This document shows, piece by piece, positions 6,453 through 12,250 of a DNA stretch of 12,250 nucleotides. This DNA is from Bacteroidetes/Chlorobi group bacterium ChocPot_Mid (GTDB lineage Bacteria; Bacteroidota; Ignavibacteria; Kapaibacteriales; UBA2268). The DNA is taken from positions 1-12,250 of the forward strand of contig RCNQ01000136.1 of the NCBI GenBank assembly GCA_003731675.1, in the 5' to 3' direction. The position numbers were made by a program, and so were the translations under genes. Positions within the stretch are counted from its first letter, which is position 1. The number at the start of each line of letters is the position of its first letter. The notes beneath the pieces are model-generated. The model was not told the DNA's origin. It made no database searches and was given only the letters and a program-made list of their open reading frames with translations.

Positions 6453-7454
6453 ATGGTAAATTTAATTGACAGATTTGGCAGGATCCACAATTATTTGCGT
6501 ATATCGGTTACGGATAATTGCAATTTCAGATGTTTTTATTGTAATCCAAATTCAGCCAAAGACTGCAATACTGGCAAGGATTCTTTACTAAGCTTTGAGG
6601 AAATATCAAGGGTAATAAATTTATTTTCTAGTCATTTCGGCTTTAATAAATTCAGATTTACTGGTGGAGAACCTTTAGTAAGAAAAGGTTTTATTGATTA
6701 TTTATCTGATATTCAGAAGTTAAAAAACAAATTAAATTTCAAAGTTGGTCTAACTACTAATGGATATCTCCTTTCTTACTATTTACCAAAAATAATTGAT
6801 GCAGGAATTGACTATATCAACATTAGCTTAGATACTTTAGACAGAATTAAGTTTAAACAAATAACTAAAATAGATGTATTCGATAATGTTTTGAATTCTA
6901 TTTATAATACTCTTGATTATGGCTTTGATAATCTAAAAATTAATGTGGTTGTAATGAAAGGTATCAATGATGATGAAATACTGGATTTTGTTCATTTTGC
7001 AATTACAAAAAATATCAATATACGTTTCATCGAATATATGCCATTTTCAGATAACGATTGGAACAAAGAGGATTTTTTCAGTTATTTTGATATGAAAAGT
7101 ATTATTGAAACAAAATATAAATTAATTGCTGATAATACAAATAATAACTCAGTAGCAAAAGACTTTATTCTATCAGGATATAATGGCAAAATTAGTTTTA
7201 TCAGCTCCATTTCTGAACATTTCTGTAATTCCTGCAACCGAGTTAGAATCGCTTCTAATGGCGATTTCAGGACCTGTCTTTTCTCAGACGATAAAAAATC
7301 GTTAAACTTTAAATATCTGTTTAAAAATGGATTCGATGATAATGACATTGCACTTAAAGTTATTGAAATGATTAATGATAAATGGGAAAAACATCCTGAT
7401 GAAATTTCACTTAAAAAATTGAAATCTAATAATATGTTTATGATTGGTGGATAG
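6453..7454 (+). CDS. moaA: GTP 3',8-cyclase MoaA
   Basis: MoaA is a radical SAM enzyme that converts GTP to 3',8-cyclo-GTP, the first step of Moco synthesis in the cytoplasm. The 333-residue protein has the N-terminal SAM-cluster motif C23-X3-C27-X2-C30 and the SAM-binding TGGEP (about 69-73). Its second, substrate-binding cluster motif is C258-X2-C261-X13-C275, within FCNSCNRVR. It ends in the conserved Gly-Gly tail (IGG) needed for catalysis, so the gene is complete and probably active. The start fits the family N-terminus (DRFGRIHNYLRIS). A GGGA sequence is almost against the ATG, closer than a standard Shine-Dalgarno spacing, so initiation may depend on the gene upstream. It acts together with moaC, 18 bases downstream. 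Confidence 0.97.
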   Translation: MVNLIDRFGRIHNYLRISVTDNCNFRCFYCNPNSAKDCNTGKDSLLSFEEISRVINLFSSHFGFNKFRFTGGEPLVRKGFIDYLSDIQKLKNKLNFKVGLTTNGYLLSYYLPKIIDAGIDYINISLDTLDRIKFKQITKIDVFDNVLNSIYNTLDYGFDNLKINVVVMKGINDDEILDFVHFAITKNINIRFIEYMPFSDNDWNKEDFFSYFDMKSIIETKYKLIADNTNNNSVAKDFILSGYNGKISFISSISEHFCNSCNRVRIASNGDFRTCLFSDDKKSLNFKYLFKNGFDDNDIALKVIEMINDKWEKHPDEISLKKLKSNNMFMIGG

Positions 7455-7472
7455 ATAGGAGTAATCTGAAAT

Positions 7473-7946
7473 ATGGAAATGACACATACTGACAAATCTG
7501 GCAAACTAAAGATGGTTGATGTTAGCGGAAAAGAAAAAAATCTTAGAACTGCTAAAGCACAGGCAGTTATCTTAATGAAATCTGAAACATTAAAGGCAAT
7601 AATAGAAAATAACATCAAAAAAGGTGATGTGTTGACTGCCGCTAAAATTGCTGGGATTCAAGCGGCTAAAAGGACTTATGAACTTATTCCATTATGCCAT
7701 AATATTTTCATTGACCATATTGACATCCAATTTATACCCGATATAAATAATAATTCGATTAAAATTTTTTCATTAGCAAAAACTTATGACAAAACAGGTA
7801 TTGAAATGGAAGCCCTTACTTCTGTATCATTATCAGCACTTACTGTTTATGATATGTGTAAAGCTATAGATAAAACAATGACTATTACAAATATTAAATT
7901 ATTGTCGAAAACTGGTGGTAAAAGTGGAAATTATATTAGTGAGTAA
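7473..7946 (+). CDS. moaC: Cyclic pyranopterin monophosphate synthase MoaC
   Basis: MoaC turns the MoaA product 3',8-cyclo-GTP into cyclic pyranopterin monophosphate. At 157 residues it has the normal length. Family signatures are MVDVSGK (14-20), IPLCHN (72-77), TGIEMEALTSVS (108-119), the catalytic pair D127 and K130 in YDMCKA, and KTGGKSG near the end. AGGAG lies 11 bases before the ATG at 7473. A second ATG two codons on (7479) is a possible alternative start. It is co-transcribed with moaA (18-base gap). Confidence 0.97.
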   Translation: MEMTHTDKSGKLKMVDVSGKEKNLRTAKAQAVILMKSETLKAIIENNIKKGDVLTAAKIAGIQAAKRTYELIPLCHNIFIDHIDIQFIPDINNNSIKIFSLAKTYDKTGIEMEALTSVSLSALTVYDMCKAIDKTMTITNIKLLSKTGGKSGNYISE

Positions 7947-7958
7947 TGAAGTAATAAA

Positions 7959-8396
7959 ATGAACGGTAAAATTAAAGCGATTTCAATAAGTAAGAAAAAG
8001 GGAATACCAAAATCGAATGTTGACTCTGCTTTGCTAATTGAAAACTGGGGTATCCAAGGAGATGTTCATGCCGGTAACTGGCACAGGCAAGTGTCTCTGT
8101 TAGCTTTGGAAAGTATAAATAAACTCAAAGATAAGGGTTTAGATAATTTGAATCCCGGAATTTTTGCTGAAAATATCACTACAGAGTTCATTTCTTTACC
8201 TGATATTCCAGTAGGGAAAAACCTAAAAATTGGTGAAGATTGTATTGTTGAAATTACTCAAATAGGGAAGGAATGCCATACAAGATGTGCTATATTTAAA
8301 ACTGCTGGTGATTGTGTTATGCCTAGGGAAGGTATTTTTGCTAAAGTGATTAAGGGTGGTATGATTAAAGTCAATGATTTAATAATTATTTTATAA
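7959..8396 (+). CDS. Free-standing MOSC-domain protein
   Basis: The 145-residue protein is a single MOSC domain, the beta-barrel named after the Moco sulfurase C-terminus. Signatures are IQGDVHAGNWHRQVSLLA (32-49), ECHTRC (105-110) and GDCVMPREGIFAKV (117-130), giving cysteines C106, C110 and C119. In bacteria such proteins are found alone or fused to MogA/MoaB and are thought to carry sulfur or bind Moco for enzyme maturation. The bacterial function is not settled. There is no cysteine-desulfurase domain here, so any sulfur must come from another protein. It sits 12 bases after moaC and 9 before moeA, in the slot where a MogA-MOSC fusion might be expected, but the adenylyltransferase part is absent. 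The link to Mo cofactor is strong from context. Confidence 0.9.
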   Translation: MNGKIKAISISKKKGIPKSNVDSALLIENWGIQGDVHAGNWHRQVSLLALESINKLKDKGLDNLNPGIFAENITTEFISLPDIPVGKNLKIGEDCIVEITQIGKECHTRCAIFKTAGDCVMPREGIFAKVIKGGMIKVNDLIIIL

Positions 8397-8405
8397 GGAT
8401 TTTTT

Positions 8406-9617
8406 ATGTTACTGTACGAACAAGCACTTGATAAAATCAAGAATGTTTTAAAAGTTCTTCCTAAAGAAACTGAAAAAGTTGAACTTATTAATTCTATCGG
8501 AAGAATCTTAGCAGAAGATATTATTGCTGATATCAATCTGCCACCATTCAATAATTCTGCTATGGACGGTTATGCAATTAAATTCAATCCATTAATCAAA
8601 AAATGGAATGTGATAGGAGAAATGCCAGCCGGTGCAAATAATTATTTTGATTTAAATGATGATTCTGCTGTTTCAGTAATGACAGGTGCAAAATTACCTT
8701 CAGGGGCTGATACTGTTATTCCAATAGAAAAAATAATAGCTGAGAATAACGAAATAAAAATATCGAACGATACAAAAATTTCTCAGGGTATGAACACAAG
8801 ATTAATTGGTGAAGATTTATTGCTGGGTTCTGTCGCTATTAAGAAAGGTACTTTAATTAAATCAAATAATATTAGCATTGCAGCTGCCTGCGGAAAATCC
8901 AATTTAAAGGTTTACAGAAGATTGAATATCGGAGTCCTAACAACAGGAAACGAATTAGTACCGATTGATGAGAAACCGAATGACGCACAAATCCGTTCAT
9001 CAAATTTGGCTTCTTTCATTGCTTCAATTAAAGAGATGAACATGAATCCAATTGATTTTGGATTTTGCAAAGATATAAAAGAAGAAATTAAAACTAACAT
9101 TTATAAGGCATTCAACTCTGATATTGATTTGTTAGTTACCACCGGAAGTGTTTCTGTCGGTAAATACGATTTTATACAGGAAATACTGAAAGAATTAGGT
9201 GCTGAAATCATTTTCTGGAAAGTAAAAATTAAACCGGGTAAACCATTTTTACTTAGTACTTACAGAAAAGAAGATAAAATTATTCCAATTTTCAGTCTTC
9301 CGGGAAATCCACTATCTTCTTATGTTAATTTCAGACTTTTCGTAAAGAATCCATTATTGCAATATTTCGGTGTCGAATCAACAAAAATATTTCAAGCAAA
9401 ATTAAAAAGCAGAATTAAAAAAAGTGATGAAAGAATGCATTTCATATTGGGCACATTATCATTCGATAGTTTCACCAAACACTATATAGTCGAAAGCGCA
9501 GGTTCGCAATCCTCAGGAACAATGTCCACTTTGAGCAATGCTGATTGCATGTTTGTTTTTCCATCTGAACTTACAGAAATGAATGAAGGAGAATTGGTAG
9601 AATGTTTAATGATATAA
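8406..9617 (+). CDS. moeA: Molybdopterin molybdenumtransferase MoeA
   Basis: MoeA inserts molybdate into adenylated molybdopterin to form Moco. The 403-residue protein is full length. It shows PPFNNSAMDGYA (46-57), MTGAKLPSGADTV (92-104), TTGNEL (179-184), TTGSVSVGKYDF (245-256), KPGKPF (276-281) and LPGNP (298-302), then the C-terminal beta domain. The usual GGVS of the MoCF/gephyrin motif reads GSVS here (S248), a small variation at a conserved loop. The acidic residue D255 is kept. AAGGA lies seven bases before the ATG. The last 16 bases overlap the start of mobA in another frame, implying coupled translation. Confidence 0.96.
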   Translation: MLLYEQALDKIKNVLKVLPKETEKVELINSIGRILAEDIIADINLPPFNNSAMDGYAIKFNPLIKKWNVIGEMPAGANNYFDLNDDSAVSVMTGAKLPSGADTVIPIEKIIAENNEIKISNDTKISQGMNTRLIGEDLLLGSVAIKKGTLIKSNNISIAAACGKSNLKVYRRLNIGVLTTGNELVPIDEKPNDAQIRSSNLASFIASIKEMNMNPIDFGFCKDIKEEIKTNIYKAFNSDIDLLVTTGSVSVGKYDFIQEILKELGAEIIFWKVKIKPGKPFLLSTYRKEDKIIPIFSLPGNPLSSYVNFRLFVKNPLLQYFGVESTKIFQAKLKSRIKKSDERMHFILGTLSFDSFTKHYIVESAGSQSSGTMSTLSNADCMFVFPSELTEMNEGELVECLMI

Positions 9618-10228
9618 CTGGTATTATTCTTTCTGGCGGTAAAAGCACCAGAATGGGTGAAAATAAATCCTTTTTAAAAATTGGGCAACAGACAATTATC
9701 GAAAAATTAGTTTCCATGATGCATTCTATTTTTAATGAAGTAATAATAATCACAAATGAACCTGAACTTTATGGTTTTTTAAATTTAAAACTCTTCGAAG
9801 ATATTTTTAAAAATGTTGGTCCTATTGCTGGTATTCACTCAGGATTATTTAACAGCCAAACAGAAAAAAACTTTATAATCTCATGTGATATTCCCTTAAT
9901 GAACAAAGAAATGATAATTAGTATTCTTGAATATCCTTCAAGTTCTCAAATTACCGTTCCAAGAGCCGACTCATATATTCAGCAATTATGCGGTGTTTAC
10001 TGCAAATCGTTATTACCAATTATTGAAAGCATTATTAGAAATGACGAAAGTCAAGAGACGCGTGAAACTCAGCAATCTAAAAGAAAATGCAAAGTTCATA
10101 ATTTACTAAATCAGGTTCAAGTTACAATTATTGAAAATATTGAAAAACTCCATGGCTACAATCAGAATATTTTCTTGAACATGAACAGTAAAGATGACTA
10201 CGAAAAGATTTTATCTAAATACTATTAA
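9602..10228 (+). CDS. mobA: Molybdenum cofactor guanylyltransferase MobA
   Basis: MobA adds GMP from GTP to Moco to give the bis-MGD form used by DMSO-reductase-family enzymes such as the one encoded at the left end of this window. The 208-residue protein has the nucleotide-binding N-terminus ILSGGKSTRMGENKSF (9-24), GPIAGIHSGL (73-82), the metal-binding D96 in SCDIPLM and a family-typical end FLNMNSKDDY (191-200). A polar stretch at about 149-163 (ESQETRETQQSKRKC), before the conserved KVHNLL, looks longer than the short linker usual there. It may be a small lineage-specific insertion. It begins inside the last codons of moeA and is the last gene of the operon. Confidence 0.95.
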   Translation: MFNDITGIILSGGKSTRMGENKSFLKIGQQTIIEKLVSMMHSIFNEVIIITNEPELYGFLNLKLFEDIFKNVGPIAGIHSGLFNSQTEKNFIISCDIPLMNKEMIISILEYPSSSQITVPRADSYIQQLCGVYCKSLLPIIESIIRNDESQETRETQQSKRKCKVHNLLNQVQVTIIENIEKLHGYNQNIFLNMNSKDDYEKILSKYY

Positions 10229-10263
10229 ACTTTCTTTACTGTTAAAATTAAAGATACTCTCAA

Positions 10264-10300
10264 AATAATCTTTTAGTTTTAATTTGAAAATTAGATTATT
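10264..10300. repeat. Inverted repeat downstream of mobA
   Basis: AATAATCT (10264-10271) is the exact complement of AGATTATT (10293-10300), with a short inner TTTT/AAAA match. It is a possible 3' end stabiliser of the Moco operon transcript 36 bases after the mobA stop. No T tract follows, so it is not a standard intrinsic terminator. Confidence 0.3.
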
Positions 10301-10408
10301 CCGACTTCCATTCTCGACTAACATCTGCAAATCACCAATCTGAAAACTAATATCATCAGATAAACCTAAACTATTCTATAGAAACATTATATTTAAATGT
10401 CTAACTCC

Positions 10409-10432
10409 AAAAAAACCATACCAAAATGGTAT
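10409..10432 (-). terminator. Possible minus-strand terminator of the folD operon
   Basis: ATACCA (10418-10423) and TGGTAT (10427-10432) form a 6-bp stem with a 3-base loop. Read on the minus strand it is followed by GG and seven T. It lies about 305 bases past the pseudouridine synthase stop, so the operon would have a long 3' tail. The stem is short and AT-rich. Confidence 0.35.
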
Positions 10433-10646
10433 AATTTGTATTATAATTAATTTATGTTTATTTCATAAAAAACAATCTAAGTTGATTTATAAATTTTGTT
10501 CAAAAATTTTTGAAGACGTACAAGAAATATATTTGAATTGACAAAAGACTTCCAGATAACAAACCACTTGATGACACGCTTTTTAATGTAAAATATAGAA
10601 CGTAAAATGGATACAACAGAACAGACCACAGATTGCCGAAAATGTA

Positions 10647-10731
10647 TGACAACGAAAATTGTCAATTGTTCATTGTTAATTATCAATTCACGAAGTGGAA
10701 AGACCCCCCAGGGAGCACAAACAAATATCAA
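10647..10731. repeat. Possible interspersed repeat fragment
   Basis: The tract starts with a hairpin TGACAA-N6-TTGTCA (10647-10664), runs through overlapping near-repeats of caattgttcattgttaatt (10663-10682), and ends with a C/G-rich segment (about 10690-10720) unlike its AT-rich surroundings. Its minus-strand translation contains ELIINNEQLTI. That phrase recurs in spurious proteins from intergenic repeats of many genomes. Only one copy is in the window, so repeat status is an inference. Confidence 0.35.
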
Positions 10732-10737
10732 TTTTCT

Positions 10738-11511
10738 TCACTCTTGATGAGTCTTTTCCCTGTAAACTGAATAATCAGGTAATGCTGAATATTTCCGCAA
10801 AACCTGCAACAATGCCGAAAAATCCCTCGGATACTCGCTCCTATAACTAACTTCTTGACCCGTCCTCGGATGTTTGAAACCCAGCTCATAAGCATGCATC
10901 GTTATCCTATCCATTACCGGTTTTTCCTCTGTCTTCTTTTTTAAATTATATCTCCGCTTTATCGAAGACAAATAAAATTCTATGTTATTCCCGTAATGCT
11001 CATCTATTAGCAAGGGAAAACCTATTGCTGAACAATGTACCCTTATCTGATGATGCCTCCCGGTAACCAGATTGCATTCGCAAAAGGTCGCCATCCTGAA
11101 TCTCTCTAATACTCTCAATTTTGTCAATGATTCCTTCCCCCTTGCCGAAGGCATCGAAAGCCCCTTCTTACTCGGATTTTCCGATATCGGAATGTCAATA
11201 TCAATCTCGTCCTGACGCAACACTCCCGTCAATACTACGTGATATTTCTTATTTACTTTTTGCTCTGAAAACTGCTGATTCAGATTCCTGTGCGATTCTG
11301 CATTTTTTGCAAATACCATTACTCCGCTTGTATCCTTGTCCAAACGATGAACCGTATAAATCTTTTCATATTTTGTATTCAAATAATCATACAAATTGAA
11401 AGCCGTTTTGTCATACCTGTCCGGAATTGTATATACTCCCGCAGGTTTTGACAAAACTACAATGTCATCATCTTCAAAAATAATTTCTACTCTGGAATCT
11501 TTCTTCCTCAT
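10738..11511 (-). CDS. RluA-family RNA pseudouridine synthase
   Basis: This enzyme isomerises specific uridines in rRNA or tRNA to pseudouridine. The 257-residue protein has the family catalytic motif HRLDKDTSG (55-63) with catalytic D58, the KNAE segment after it, GRHHQIRVH (151-159) and LLIDEHYG (167-174). There is no N-terminal S4 RNA-binding domain, so it is a short RluA-type rather than a full RluC/RluD protein. The exact target base cannot be told. Its ATG overlaps the folD stop in ATGA, indicating a coupled two-gene operon. The pairing looks like housekeeping linkage with no sign of a functional tie to the Moco genes, which run toward it. Confidence 0.93.
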   Translation of the reverse strand: MRKKDSRVEIIFEDDDIVVLSKPAGVYTIPDRYDKTAFNLYDYLNTKYEKIYTVHRLDKDTSGVMVFAKNAESHRNLNQQFSEQKVNKKYHVVLTGVLRQDEIDIDIPISENPSKKGLSMPSARGKESLTKLRVLERFRMATFCECNLVTGRHHQIRVHCSAIGFPLLIDEHYGNNIEFYLSSIKRRYNLKKKTEEKPVMDRITMHAYELGFKHPRTGQEVSYRSEYPRDFSALLQVLRKYSALPDYSVYREKTHQE

Positions 11512-12250
11512 CCGAAAAGCTCACCTGAAGCTGACAAATATGTATTCTTCATTAGCATAGCTACTGTCATCAATCCAACTCCACCGGGTACTGGTGTTAT
11601 AGCAGATGCTTTTTCTTTCACAGAATCAAAATGAACATCCCCGGTGATTCGATATCCCTTCGACTTACTCAAATCATCTACCCTATTGATACCAACATCA
11701 ATCACAACGACTCCATCCTTAACATCTTCACCTTTAATCATCTCGGGAACTCCTACCGCCGCAACCAATACATCAGCTTCCCTGATATACTTCTTAATAT
11801 CATCGGCACCTGTATGACAAATTGTAACTACTGCATTTGCATCAGGATTTTTCTGGTAAAGCAAATTCGCAATCGGCTTACCAACAATATTGCTCCTGCC
11901 AACTACCACAACATGCTTACCTTTCACCTTGATATCGCTCCTCTTCAACATTTCCATTATTCCAGCAGGAGTACAAGGAACAAACCCAGGAAGACCAATA
12001 ACCAAACGACCGAAACTTTCGGGATGAAATCCATCAACATCTTTCAATGGAGATATAGACATAATTACTTTGTTCTCGTTGATATGTTTCGGCAAAGGCA
12101 ATTGCACAAGAATACCGTGAATCGTCGGGTCATTGTTCCAATCCCTTACAATTTTCAATACTTCTTCTTCCGTTACATCTGCACTTTTTCGTAGCACGAT
12201 TGACTTATACCCAAGCTCCTTAGAAAATTTCTCTTTCGAATTCACATAGG
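11508..12250 (-). CDS. folD: Bifunctional methylenetetrahydrofolate dehydrogenase/cyclohydrolase FolD (5' end outside window)
   Basis: FolD interconverts 5,10-methylene-THF, 5,10-methenyl-THF and 10-formyl-THF with NADP(H). The visible 246 residues start inside the conserved Y-V-x-S-K motif, whose lysine is catalytic. By comparison with E. coli FolD about 49 N-terminal residues lie beyond the right edge. A GTG at 12245 is open in frame but is the valine of this motif, not a start. Further motifs are VQLPLP, PLKDVDGFHP, PCTPAG, the Rossmann GRSNIVGKP and the C-terminal PVPGGVGLMTVAML. No lesion is seen. It overlaps the downstream pseudouridine synthase gene by 4 bases. Confidence 0.96.
   Translation of the reverse strand, partial: YVNSKEKFSKELGYKSIVLRKSADVTEEEVLKIVRDWNNDPTIHGILVQLPLPKHINENKVIMSISPLKDVDGFHPESFGRLVIGLPGFVPCTPAGIMEMLKRSDIKVKGKHVVVVGRSNIVGKPIANLLYQKNPDANAVVTICHTGADDIKKYIREADVLVAAVGVPEMIKGEDVKDGVVVIDVGINRVDDLSKSKGYRITGDVHFDSVKEKASAITPVPGGVGLMTVAMLMKNTYLSASGELFG

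Larger units (their letters stand above)
10229..10737. other. Convergent intergenic region, no gene
   Basis: This 509-base gap lies between the convergent mobA and pseudouridine synthase genes. It contains two hairpins (10264-10300, 10409-10432) and a repeat-like tract (10647-10731). A minus-strand open frame at 10477-10731 translates to a protein with no family resemblance, and its composition is typical of translated intergenic repeat DNA. I do not call a gene. Confidence 0.65.

Noticed and set aside
7082..7618. Minus-strand open frame of 178 codons
   Set aside because: It is the antisense of moaA and moaC, both unmistakable on the plus strand, and its translation has no family features.
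10477..10731. Minus-strand open frame of 84 codons after the pseudouridine synthase
   Set aside because: The translation (with ELIINNEQLTI) resembles spurious products of intergenic repeats. There is no ribosome site or domain, so it is treated as repeat-like DNA.
11631..12194. Plus-strand open frame of 187 codons
   Set aside because: It is antisense to folD. Its composition is rich in N, I and H without motifs, as expected for a shadow frame.
1..12250. tRNA or rRNA genes, CRISPR arrays, insertion sequences, attachment sites
   Set aside because: None was seen by eye: no regularly spaced repeats, no transposase-like or integrase-like frame, and no cloverleaf-like sequence with a TTC-GA-TC-like arm in the gaps.

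Overview
This window is strongly AT-rich. It probably comes from the Bacteroidota/Ignavibacteriota side of the FCB group. The best support is a promoter at 5852-5883 with the Bacteroidota form TTTG-N20-TAnnTTTG, together with sparse Shine-Dalgarno sequences and lysine/asparagine/isoleucine-rich proteins. This placement is an inference, because there is no rRNA or other phylogenetic marker here.

Left part, minus strand (1-5501): four genes in transcriptional order look like a sensing and respiration module. They are a PhnD-family periplasmic lipoprotein (X, 5501-4587), a membrane histidine kinase (S, 4590-3103), an NtrC-type sigma-54 response regulator (R, 3091-1742) and the first 452 residues of a Tat-exported molybdopterin oxidoreductase (1357 to beyond base 1). 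The oxidoreductase has a C-X2-C-X3-C-X27-C cluster motif, an RGRY motif and an H-S-x-x-C-(x)4-K active-site block. These point to the respiratory arsenate reductase ArrA. The X-S-R order matches the AioXSR/ArxXSR/ArrXSR regulators known beside arsenic oxidoreductases. The 384-base gap between R and the enzyme holds a near-consensus sigma-54 promoter (TGGCA-N6-TTGTA) and, about 110-130 bases upstream of its predicted start, two adjacent perfect 10-bp palindromes at a typical activator-site distance. The probable circuit is X senses ligand, S phosphorylates R, and R activates arrA with sigma-54.

Middle part, plus strand (5852-10228): a promoter is followed by a folded leader RNA of about 95 nt, a strong intrinsic terminator, and a six-gene operon. 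The operon encodes a cysteine-less carboxymuconolactone-decarboxylase-fold protein, MoaA, MoaC, a free-standing MOSC protein, MoeA and MobA. These are molybdenum cofactor (Moco) biosynthesis genes, and the enzyme next door needs a Mo-bis-MGD cofactor. Leader bases 5958-5965 can pair either locally or with the 5' arm of the terminator, which is the layout of a riboswitch or attenuator. moaD, moaE and mogA/moaB are not in the window.

Right part (10229-12250): a gene-free stretch of about 500 bases has hairpins and a likely interspersed-repeat fragment. It is followed by a minus-strand housekeeping pair with a 4-base overlap: folD (5' end cut by the window edge) and an RluA-family pseudouridine synthase.

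The most interesting content is the complete X-S-R-enzyme arsenic-type module with its cis-sites, and the unassigned switch-like leader RNA in front of the Moco operon.
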